DNA from: Asticcacaulis sp.
Lineage (GTDB): Bacteria; Pseudomonadota; Alphaproteobacteria; Caulobacterales; Caulobacteraceae
DNA: 64,000 nt
Direction of reading: 5' to 3'
Assembly (NCBI GenBank): GCA_024707255.1
Contig: JANQAC010000002.1
Coordinates: 1,110,001 to 1,174,000, forward strand
Positions within the stretch are counted from its first letter, which is position 1, and each line of letters starts with the position of its first letter. Of the stretch, positions 1-7,332 are shown piece by piece. The position numbers and the translations under genes are program-made. The notes under the pieces were generated by a model that saw only the letters and a list, made by a program, of their open reading frames with translations, searched no databases and was not told where the DNA came from.

Positions 1-355
1 GCAGGTCACGATCAACCTTCGTCGGCGGCGCCTTGAAGAAGAATACATGCTGCGCCTTTCCCTGATGTTCATGATCGCGGAACGGGTTTTCCGCCAGCAC
101 CTTTTCCAGATGCTTTAGCGTGATCAGGAAGATCGACGGGCGAAACCCAAAGCCGTTCTCGACCAGATCGCCGATCAACTTTTCCAGCGCGGCCTCATCC
201 AAATCAGAGCGAAACAGCACATTGCCGCTGGCGATATAGGTCTTCACGTCCGTCAGCCCGGCCGCCAGCATAACCTTGGTCAGGTCCTTCATCGGCAGCT
301 TGTTATTGCCGCCGACATTGATGCCGCGAAACAGGCATATCCAGACTTTCGACAC
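1..355 (-). CDS. DUF1697 family protein, 3' end cut by window
   Basis: The reverse strand reads an open frame from GTG at 355 to the window edge with no stop; about 118 residues are visible. It begins VSKVWICLFRGINVGG and continues with ASGNVLFRSD and HVFFFKAPP. These match the usual N-terminal half of DUF1697 proteins (whole family about 175-180 residues), which are small cytoplasmic proteins of unknown function. A strong GGAGG lies 6 bases before the GTG, which decides the start. The C-terminal third is outside the window. It is divergent from the downstream haem gene. Family assignment is from memory of the conserved CLFRGINVGG opening. Confidence 0.85.
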   Translation of the reverse strand, partial: MSKVWICLFRGINVGGNNKLPMKDLTKVMLAAGLTDVKTYIASGNVLFRSDLDEAALEKLIGDLVENGFGFRPSIFLITLKHLEKVLAENPFRDHEHQGKAQHVFFFKAPPTKVDRDL

Positions 356-460
356 GGTATCCTCCAACTGCGACAATCTGCGCAGTCCTTCTTAGCAAAA
401 ACTCTGGATATTTGAATGGATATGTCACAAAGTGGCTATCAATGTTGTCGGCAGGGTTAT

Positions 461-480
461 TTCAAGCCTGCAGGCTTGAA
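461..480. promoter_or_regulatory. Perfect 20-bp palindrome upstream of hemA
   Basis: TTCAAGCCTGCAGGCTTGAA is an exact palindrome, ending 68 bases before the hemA start codon in the hemA/DUF1697 divergent intergenic region. No T-tract follows, so it is not a typical terminator. It could be an operator for a dimeric regulator or a hairpin in the hemA leader. The sequence alone does not decide which. Confidence 0.45.
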
Positions 481-548
481 TGAAGGCCAGCAAAGCGCTA
501 TTTCGCCGGTCAGATTTGCGGTTTCGCGTGAGGCCGTCGGAGTTTGAT

Positions 549-1772
549 ATGAACTATAATGCCGCTTTCGAGGCCGCTGTAGAAGCTGTTCGCGCCGAAG
601 GGCGCTATCGTGTGTTCGCCAATCTGAAGCGTCACGCCGGCCAGTTTCCGCGCGCCACCTGGATCAGGGAAGACGGCAGCGAGCAGGATGTCACCGTCTG
701 GTGCTCGAACGACTATCTCGGCCAGGGGCAGAACCCCGTCGTGATGAACGCCATGCACGAGGCCATTGACGCGGTCGGTTCCGGTTCCGGCGGCACGCGC
801 AATATCTCCGGCACCACCTGGTATCACAACGCCCTCGAAGCCGAACTTGCCGACCTGCACCACAAGGAAGCCGCGCTGGTCTTCACCTCCGGCTATGTCG
901 CCAACGAAGCGACCCTGACCACGCTCTACAAGGTTCTGCCGGGGCTGATCATCTTCTCGGACGAACTGAACCACGCCTCGATGATCCAGGGTATCCGCAA
1001 TGGCCGCGGCGAGCGCCATGTGTTCCGCCATAACGATCTCGAACACCTCGAAGACTTGCTGAAAGCCGCACCGGCCAATGCGCCGAAACTGATCGCCTTT
1101 GAATCCGTCTATTCGATGGACGGCGATATCTCCGACGTGCGTGGCACCGTGGCCCTGGCCAAGAAGTACAACGCCCTGACCTATATCGACGAAGTCCACG
1201 CGGTCGGCCTCTATGGCGAACGCGGCGCCGGTGTGGCCGAACGCGACGGCATCATGGGCGAGATCGACATCATCGAAGGCACGCTTGGCAAGGCGTTCGG
1301 CATGATGGGCGGCTATATCGCCGGCACCTCAGCCATGGTCGATGCCATCCGCCTGTGGGCCTCGGGCTTCATCTTCACCACCTCGCTGCCACCCGCGGTC
1401 ATGGCCGGCGCCGCCGCTTCGGTGAAGTATCTGAAAGAACATAACGAAAAGCGCGTCGCCCATCAGGAGCGCGCCCAGACCCTGCTGAAGAAGCTGCGTG
1501 CTGTTGGGATCGCCACCTTCCCGACGCAGTCGCATATCGTGCCGGTGCTGGTGGGGAACGCCAAGCACTGCAAGATGGTCTCGGACATGCTGCTCAATGA
1601 CTTTGGCATCTATGTCCAGCCGATCAACTACCCGACCGTGCCCAAGGGCACCGAGCGCCTGCGTTTTACGCCATCACCGGATCATACGGATGAGATGATC
1701 GATCATCTGGTCGAGTCTATGGACAAGCTCTGGACCATGTGCAACGTCGCCCGCCTGCCGGCTGTGGCGTAA
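549..1772 (+). CDS. hemA: 5-aminolevulinate synthase
   Basis: Pyridoxal-phosphate enzyme that condenses glycine with succinyl-CoA to 5-aminolevulinate, the first step of the C4 haem/tetrapyrrole pathway of alphaproteobacteria; cytoplasmic. The 407-residue product has the expected length and opens [20 protein letters not shown]. The PLP lysine is in EGTLGKAFG at residue 248, the same number I recall for Rhodobacter ALAS, which supports this start. GGAG lies 7 bases upstream. An in-frame ATG at 480 would add 23 residues, but it sits on the edge of the palindrome and has no ribosome site. Other landmarks are the [13 protein letters not shown] loop and YIDEVHAVG (PLP-ring Asp). Monocistronic in appearance; it may be controlled through the upstream palindrome. 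Confidence 0.96.
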   Translation: MNYNAAFEAAVEAVRAEGRYRVFANLKRHAGQFPRATWIREDGSEQDVTVWCSNDYLGQGQNPVVMNAMHEAIDAVGSGSGGTRNISGTTWYHNALEAELADLHHKEAALVFTSGYVANEATLTTLYKVLPGLIIFSDELNHASMIQGIRNGRGERHVFRHNDLEHLEDLLKAAPANAPKLIAFESVYSMDGDISDVRGTVALAKKYNALTYIDEVHAVGLYGERGAGVAERDGIMGEIDIIEGTLGKAFGMMGGYIAGTSAMVDAIRLWASGFIFTTSLPPAVMAGAAASVKYLKEHNEKRVAHQERAQTLLKKLRAVGIATFPTQSHIVPVLVGNAKHCKMVSDMLLNDFGIYVQPINYPTVPKGTERLRFTPSPDHTDEMIDHLVESMDKLWTMCNVARLPAVA

Positions 1773-1799
1773 GCATAATAATCAACAATTGGGTTTGTC

Positions 1800-2207
1800 G
1801 TGAATAGATATCAAACTCAATGGGCCGCACAGTTTGCAGTAGCATCGGAGCTTTGTAAACGGGGATATGATGTTGCTTTTACTGTAGGTAATCAAACTCC
1901 AGATGCGGATATTATTGCGATTGGCCCTGACAGCCATCAGCCGATAATGATTGATGTTAAAGGACAATCTACGCCAAATTTTTGGCGCATTCGTGAAAAG
2001 CAAGCCAAGCCAAATTTGTACTACGTGCTTGCGTTGGTGCGTTTGGGTAAGGAAACACAATTTTTTATCCTGTCCGAATCTGAAGTGCGGCAGGAACAAG
2101 AGCTATATAAAAATAGTGGTGTTAAATTCGACCCTAAACATGCTGGCTTTAATTGGGGCGCCAGTAAAAAATATGCAGAAAATTGCTGGTCGCGCTTACC
2201 ACGTTAA
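1800..2207 (+). CDS. Small PD-(D/E)XK nuclease-like protein, low GC
   Basis: 135 residues, GTG start. The first 56 residues look like the core of a restriction-endonuclease-like fold: a helix with Glu17 (ASELCKRGYDV), then PDAD (Asp35/Asp37), then IDVKG (Asp52-x-Lys54), in the order E...D...DxK used by Holliday-resolvase-like and DUF4365-like nucleases. No helicase, methylase or toxin partner is adjacent. The codons are visibly AT-richer than both neighbours, which suggests recent acquisition. There is no clear Shine-Dalgarno. Function is unknown; the nuclease assignment rests on motif order only. It might be an orphan from a defence or repair locus. Confidence 0.6.
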   Translation: MNRYQTQWAAQFAVASELCKRGYDVAFTVGNQTPDADIIAIGPDSHQPIMIDVKGQSTPNFWRIREKQAKPNLYYVLALVRLGKETQFFILSESEVRQEQELYKNSGVKFDPKHAGFNWGASKKYAENCWSRLPR

Positions 2208-2250
2208 GTGCTAACTTGTTTTAATTTTCAATGCGCGGCACACTCTATCC

Positions 2251-2469
2251 ATGTCCGAAATCTATATCGAGATGCAGCGGAAGGGCGCTTACCTGAAGGT
2301 CACGGCGATCGATGCCGATACCGCGGAAGAAGCCACCGCCATGGGGCCGATCAATGACCCGGAAGGCGTCAAGCGCCTGGCCGTACTCAAGCTGAAAAAC
2401 AAACTGGGCCAGGGGAATGGACCGAGCGGACAGAAACCGTCATCGCCCGGCCGCGGCACCGTGGTCTAG
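2251..2469 (+). CDS. Small conserved protein, DUF6898-like
   Basis: 72 residues beginning MSEIYIEMQRKGAYLKVTAI, with EEATAMGPINDPEGVKRLA and a hydrophilic C-terminal tail rich in Gly, Pro and Ser. The pattern (x-Y-L-K-V-T-A-I-D, then E-a-x-x-x-G-P, then a short Leu/Lys helix) resembles the small alphaproteobacterial family now called DUF6898; this is a tentative match from memory. No membrane segment or catalytic motif. Codon use is typical of the chromosome, unlike the gene just upstream. Function unknown. Confidence 0.65.
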   Translation: MSEIYIEMQRKGAYLKVTAIDADTAEEATAMGPINDPEGVKRLAVLKLKNKLGQGNGPSGQKPSSPGRGTVV

Positions 2470-2518
2470 GCTCAGGCTATTGGAGACCATATGCGCCAGC
2501 AGGGGGTGATCCCGCCGA

Positions 2519-2605
2519 TCAGGCGCCTTCGATCATCATGTGGATGATGCCGTGGCTATGGTGATGGTCGCCGGACTGCGCGAGTTTGGCGTGAAGATCA
2601 GACAT
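2519..2605 (-). CDS. 28-residue His-rich peptide following terC
   Basis: A short frame starts 12 bases after the TerC stop codon on the same strand. A G-rich ribosome site (GGGGGAAACC) sits directly before its ATG. The peptide starts MSDLHAKLAQSGD, contains HHHSHG and ends HMMIEGA, so 6 of 28 residues are His. The position, spacing and ribosome site suggest co-translation with the terC gene. A metal-binding micropeptide linked to a TerC transporter would make sense, but this is inference; the frame may also be chance. Confidence 0.4.
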   Translation of the reverse strand: MSDLHAKLAQSGDHHHSHGIIHMMIEGA

Positions 2606-2617
2606 ATGGTTTCCCCC

Positions 2618-3409
2618 TTATTTATGCGGCAGCAGGTTAGTGAAGAGATCGCGCCACCAGGTAGCGGCATCGCCGGCCATGACCGGCAGGCATTTCAGCG
2701 TGGCGTCGCAATGGCCGAACTCCCAGATCTGGTGGCCGCCTTCCCAGATCATCTTGAGCGCCACGAACAGCACGACCGCCACGCCGGCATACGCGATCCA
2801 GCGGTACTTGTGCAGCACCTTGGCGATCAGATTGGCGGCCACACCCATAGCAGCGATGGAAAGCAACAGGCCGAAGACCAGGATCGGCACGTGGTGTTGG
2901 GCGGCGCCGGCTACGGCCAGCACATTATCCAGCGACATGGAGATGTCGGCTGCCAGAATTTGCATAGTGGCGGATAGAAGCGTCTTGGCCTTTTTGGTCA
3001 ATGCCTGTTGCGGTTGCGCGGTGCGCTCGGCTTTTTCCGCATCGGTCAGATTAACGGTGCCGGCCATCACGAGGGCTTCGGCCTGCGCTGTTTCGTGATG
3101 TTCGCGCAGTTCGCGCCACATCTTCCAGCACACCCATAGCAGCAATATGCCGCCAGCCAGCAGCAGGCCGACCAGGGCCAGGAGTTCCACGGTGATAAGA
3201 ACAAAGCCGATGCGCAGGATCACCGCACCGATCAGCCCGTAGAGAATGGCCAGCCGGCGTTTGTCGGGGGCCAGGCCGGCGGCGGCAATGCCGACGGCCA
3301 CGGCATTATCACCGGCCATGACGATATCAATGAAGATGACCTGCACCAGGGCCAGGCCCTGCGACAGCAGGACGGGATCGATGTTCAGGAACGAAGTCTC
3401 AATCGCCAC
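2618..3409 (-). CDS. TerC-family integral membrane protein (YjbE-like)
   Basis: 263 residues from GTG at 3409. Two halves each carry a TerC signature: MAGDNAVAVG with Asp34 and MSLDNVLAVAGA with Asp161. There are about seven hydrophobic segments and a cytoplasmic loop rich in Glu/Lys/Gln around residues 98-145. TerC/Alx/YjbE proteins are inner-membrane proteins linked to Mn2+ efflux and, in some cases, metalation of exported enzymes; the substrate here is not shown by sequence. I see no yybP-ykoY riboswitch upstream; the gap to the next gene is only about 70 bases and holds a sigma70-like promoter. A His-rich micro-ORF follows. Confidence 0.88.
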   Translation of the reverse strand: MAIETSFLNIDPVLLSQGLALVQVIFIDIVMAGDNAVAVGIAAAGLAPDKRRLAILYGLIGAVILRIGFVLITVELLALVGLLLAGGILLLWVCWKMWRELREHHETAQAEALVMAGTVNLTDAEKAERTAQPQQALTKKAKTLLSATMQILAADISMSLDNVLAVAGAAQHHVPILVFGLLLSIAAMGVAANLIAKVLHKYRWIAYAGVAVVLFVALKMIWEGGHQIWEFGHCDATLKCLPVMAGDAATWWRDLFTNLLPHK

Positions 3410-3439
3410 GGGATCACCAGGAAGAGGGACGGTTAACCC

Positions 3440-3467
3440 TAGATAAGCTACCGGTGTTTCATGTCAA
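3440..3467 (-). promoter_or_regulatory. Sigma70-like promoter for terC
   Basis: On the reverse strand TTGACA (3462-3467) is separated by 16 bases from TATCTA (3440-3445), about 30 bases before the terC start codon. It lies in the only gap between rlmB and terC, so terC can be transcribed independently. Confidence 0.5.
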
Positions 3468-3482
3468 TTCTTATGGTAGGTC

Positions 3483-4384
3483 TTATCGCCGCGCACAGGC
3501 TTCGTACAGGGAGATAGACGCGGCGTGGCTGACATTGAGGCTCTCGAAGCCGCCGGGCATGGGGATTCGCGCCAGGTGATCGCAATGCTCGGCCACCAGC
3601 CGGCGGATGCCTTCGCCCTCGGCCCCCAGCACCAGCACCAGTTTTTTCAAGGAATCCCCCAGCCTTGCTGCGCCAGGAGCTCATGCAGGTTGAACTCGCC
3701 TTCACCGGCGAGGCCGATGCTGACATAGCCGTTCTCGTTCAGCGTCTCCAGGGCGCGCGACAGGTTGGTCACGCGCGCAAAGGGCACGATATCGACAGCG
3801 CCGACGGCCGTCTTGGCCAGCACGCCCTGCAGGGGCGGGGAGTGGCGGTCCTGCATGATCAGGCCCTTGACCCCGAAGGCCGCGGCCGAGCGGAAAATGG
3901 CGCCGATGTTCTGCGGATCGGTGACCTGATCGAGCATCAGGATGACATGCACGCCGTTTGTGGCGTCGCGTTCCATCAGGTCGTCGAGCGAATCGCCTTC
4001 CAGCACTGGCGCGTGCAGGGCCATGCCCTGATGGACGGCATCGGGCGGCAGAAGGCGCGAAATCTCGCTCATGGGCAGGCTGCTGATCTTGATATCCTGT
4101 CGCTTGAAGAGGGCCGGCGGGGCGGATTTTGCCCGTTCCTCGCTTAAAAAGAGCCTGATCGGGCCGTGGCGCGCAGAATTTTTCAACGCTGCCTCTACCG
4201 CATGAACACCCCACAGCCAGCCATCATAATTGGCCTTAGGTTTTTGTTTAAATTGAGGTTTGTCGTCACGCCGCGCATCCGATGCCGGCTTCACGGCAGG
4301 GCCTCTGGGCTTGTCCACAAAATTTTGTGACCTGTTTTTACCTGATTGCGATTTACGGTCGTTGCGTTCACGAAAAGAGGACAC
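3483..4384 (-). CDS. rlmB: 23S rRNA (guanosine-2'-O)-methyltransferase RlmB-type, frame broken by one base
   Basis: SpoU/TrmH-family enzyme that 2'-O-methylates a guanosine of 23S rRNA using SAM, through the knotted SPOUT fold. GTG start at 4384. A basic, disordered N-terminal tail (about 50 residues) precedes GVHAVEAAL (RNA-binding domain), and motif 1 is [20 protein letters not shown]. The frame ends early after LLAQQGWG at a run of five G (C run at 3656-3660 on the + strand). With one more base the protein continues [20 protein letters not shown] (motif 2) and [15 protein letters not shown] (motif 3), ending at 3483 for about 300 residues. The missing base is therefore probably a homopolymer error, not a real pseudogene. 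Confidence 0.85.
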
Positions 4385-4549
4385 TATAAGACGCGCTCCG
4401 ATTTGAGGCCTGATTGAAGGCTTTTTGACTGATCCGGACGGTCTTTACGACCAAAGCCTGTGAATCAAAAAGTTTTTTTTTCACTTTAGGGCTTGAGCTT
4501 TTTCGGAAGCTCAGGTTTAAGGCGTCCGGCTAAGACTTTGTGAGTGTTT

Positions 4550-4632
4550 GGGGGAATGTCCCGAGCGGCAAAGGGGGGGACTGTAAATCCCCTGCGTAAG
4601 CTTCGCAGGTTCGAGTCCTGCTTCCCCCACCA
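4550..4632 (+). tRNA. tRNA-Tyr (GTA)
   Basis: Acceptor stem GGGGGAA pairs with TTCCCCC, followed by A and an encoded CCA (4630-4632). The anticodon stem is GGGGA/TCCCC with loop CTGTAAA, anticodon GTA. A long variable arm (TGCGTAAGCTTCGCA) marks a class II tRNA, as expected for bacterial tRNA-Tyr. The T arm is GCAGG-TTCGAGT-CCTGC. It is the first gene of the tRNA-tRNA-tuf cluster. Confidence 0.95.
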
Positions 4633-4770
4633 TCACTCATAGTCGGCCAGACGGTCTCCAATCAAAAACGAAGTTAGTGGTAAGAATTCCAGGATCCTTG
4701 ATCCTGGCAAGGGCGACCGCCCGCCCGAGCTGATGCGAGGTATAGCCTTGCGGCGCTTGAGCAATAAAAT

Positions 4771-4844
4771 GCGGGTATAGCACAATGGTAGTGCAGCAGC
4801 CTTCCAAGCTGAGGATGTCGGTTCGATCCCGTCTACCCGCTCCA
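4771..4844 (+). tRNA. tRNA-Gly (TCC)
   Basis: Acceptor GCGGGTA pairs with TACCCGC, then T and encoded CCA (4842-4844). Anticodon stem-loop CAGCC-TTCCAAG-CTG gives anticodon TCC; the T arm contains GGTTCGATCCC. It lies 55 bases before tuf, the usual tRNA-Tyr/tRNA-Gly/tuf order of a tufB-type operon. Confidence 0.96.
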
Positions 4845-4899
4845 AACATTTCGATTGTTCAACCCTTAGCCCGTTTGGGCAAATTGGAGCCTTAGACCT

Positions 4900-6088
<1,189 letters not shown>

Positions 6089-6091
<3 letters not shown>

Positions 6092-6119
6092 GGGGGCAAG
6101 CCCCCTTAACCCGGACTCG
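6089..6119 (+). repeat. Post-stop G5/C5 hairpin element, copy 1
   Basis: Starting at the tuf stop codon, AGGGGGCAAGCCCCCTT forms a short hairpin followed by AACCCGGACTCG. Almost the same 31 bases follow the rpoC stop codon at 33169, and a related G-rich/C-rich hairpin follows the SCP2 gene near 35465. No T-tract follows directly, and separate terminators lie further on. Confidence 0.6.
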
Positions 6120-6174
6120 CTATGGTGGAGGTGGAAACATCTCCATCAAGCGGAAACGGTACGATAAAGATACT

Positions 6175-6214
6175 GAAACCCCGTCGGTGCAAACCGGCGG
6201 GGTTTCTTTTATTT
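6175..6214 (+). terminator. Intrinsic terminator after tuf
   Basis: GAAACCCCGTCGGT pairs (one G-T) with ACCGGCGGGGTTTC across a short GCAA loop, followed by TTTTATTT. The stem of 14 bp ending in a T-rich tail is a strong rho-independent terminator for the tRNA-tRNA-tuf unit. Confidence 0.85.
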
Positions 6215-6291
6215 CTCCTCCCCTGTAGCGTAGCGTGCGGGGGAGGTGGCAGTGGCGAAGTCCGAAGGACTGGTGCCACTGACGGAGGGGG
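6215..6291. repeat. Intergenic palindromic repeat (REP-like)
   Basis: Two nested imperfect palindromes: CTCCCC...GGGGGAG, then GTGGCAGTGGCGAAGTCC... closing with GGTGCCAC, ending GACGGAGGGGG. The design (CTCCC...GGGAG arms with a GTGGCA...TGCCAC stem) is that of dispersed intergenic repeats I recall from alphaproteobacterial genomes. It lies between the tuf terminator and the next small gene; no protein is supported here. Confidence 0.5.
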
Positions 6292-6350
6292 CATGGCAGA
6301 AATATCAAACTTGGCTTAGGTTGCTCAGTCCACCAAATAAAGAGGAATAT

Positions 6351-6617
6351 ATGCACGCCGAATTACTGACTGGGCCTCACAACTATGCGGTGGTTCAACT
6401 ACCTACACGCAAATTTCCGGGTATCGTCTTTCAAGGAGACAGCTTGCACGCAATGCTTAAAAATATAGCGGGCGTTTCTCTACAACTGAAGGACGGACAG
6501 GTTGAACTGGCAGCAGAGGAGTTGGCTTTCATACAAGAACAACTCGCAGAAGTTTTGTCTAACTACGAAACCGTTTGCAAATCTCACAGACTAGGACTGC
6601 CATATATAGGTGGCTGA
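6351..6617 (+). CDS. Small conserved hypothetical protein (DUF6959-like?)
   Basis: 88 residues beginning MHAELLTGPHNYAVVQLPTR, with KFPGIVFQGDSLHAML and a C-terminal amphipathic helix. The start at 6351 has GAGGAA 5 bases upstream; a longer in-frame start at 6246 would begin inside the repeat and is rejected. The phrase N-x-A-V-x-x-L-P-x-R-x-F-P-G-x-x-x-Q-G-D-S resembles the small DUF6959 family, remembered only loosely. The base composition is somewhat AT-richer than the flanking genes. Function unknown. Confidence 0.6.
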   Translation: MHAELLTGPHNYAVVQLPTRKFPGIVFQGDSLHAMLKNIAGVSLQLKDGQVELAAEELAFIQEQLAEVLSNYETVCKSHRLGLPYIGG

Positions 6618-6664
6618 AATCATCTGTCTTGCGGAGCTACTTTTTCCCACCTATGCTTCTGCAT

Positions 6665-7015
6665 ATGAGAATAGTTTTCATGCTGGCGGGATTGTTTTTT
6701 GTGGGCCTCGGAATTGCCGGTGTCTTCCTGCCGGTCATGCCGAGTACGGTCTTCTTCATCATCGCTGCTGTTTTTTTTGCCCGGTCCAATCCGGCCTGGG
6801 AGGCGAAGATCATGAACCACCCGAAGATCGGGCCGCCGATCCGCGCTTTTCGTGAACGCGGCGCCATCGCCAGGAGTGCCAAGATCGCCGCCTTGACGGC
6901 CATGACGATCAGTTCCATCATTTCGGCTTTCCTGTTACACGACTGGTGGCGCTTTGCGCCCGCCGGCGTCTGCGCCTTGTGCGCCGTATTTATTCTGACG
7001 AGGCCTTCCGAGTGA
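6665..7015 (+). CDS. DUF454 (YbaN-type) inner-membrane protein
   Basis: 116 residues from ATG at 6665 (MRIVFMLAGLFFVGLGIAG); an in-frame ATG four codons earlier at 6653 is possible. It has two N-terminal hydrophobic segments, the family motif LPVMPSTVFFIIAAVFFARSNP, the loop HPKIGPPIRAFRERGAI, and two more membrane segments. This is the usual order of DUF454 proteins (four TM segments, about 115-120 residues). Function is unknown in the family. The stop codon overlaps the GTG of the next gene (GTGA), so the two are translationally coupled. Confidence 0.82.
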   Translation: MRIVFMLAGLFFVGLGIAGVFLPVMPSTVFFIIAAVFFARSNPAWEAKIMNHPKIGPPIRAFRERGAIARSAKIAALTAMTISSIISAFLLHDWWRFAPAGVCALCAVFILTRPSE

Positions 7016-7254
7016 AAGAACTGGTACGAGCCAATAATCCGGCCCTGATCTCCTTTGTGGAATCGTTGCTCAAGGAACTGGACATAAATTACTTCGTCGC
7101 CGACCAGGCGATCAGTGCAGCGGAAGGTTCCATCGGCATGTTCCCCAAGCGCGTATTGGTCAGCGAAGAGCATTTCGACAAGGCGCGTGGCCTGTTGATC
7201 GATGCTGGACTGGAAGATGAACTCCGTCCCCTTAACCCAGGTATTTGGCCTTAG
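7012..7254 (+). CDS. DUF2007 family protein
   Basis: 80 residues from GTG at 7012, overlapping the DUF454 stop. It opens MKELVRANNPALISFVESLL and continues DINYFVADQAISAAEG and VLVSEEHFDKARGLL, the single-domain pattern of DUF2007 (putative signal-transducing, PII-like ferredoxin-type fold). These small cytoplasmic proteins have no established reaction. Coupling to the DUF454 membrane gene suggests the two act together; this is inference. Confidence 0.82.
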   Translation: MKELVRANNPALISFVESLLKELDINYFVADQAISAAEGSIGMFPKRVLVSEEHFDKARGLLIDAGLEDELRPLNPGIWP

Positions 7255-7332
7255 TTGCAATCGCAACAGGCTTGACGGGTGGGCCGGCGCGGGGATAGCG
7301 TCAGCGCTTCCGTTTATGGGGAGTATGCCTTG

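Noticed and set aside
480..548. hemA starting at ATG 480 with a 23-residue extension
   Set aside because: The ATG sits at the end of the palindrome, lacks a ribosome site, and the extension is not typical of bacterial ALAS; the start at 549 puts the PLP lysine at 248.
3410..3482. yybP-ykoY manganese riboswitch before terC
   Set aside because: The gap is too short and holds a simple promoter; no suitable paired stems were seen.
3448..3726. Separate small gene at the end of rlmB
   Set aside because: Its frame gives an Arg/Pro/Gly-rich sequence without homology. The true rlmB end is in the third frame ([18 protein letters not shown]) and ends at 3483.
6246..6350. N-terminal extension of the small gene ending at 6617
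   Set aside because: The extension would be translated from the palindromic repeat; the ATG at 6351 has a good ribosome site.
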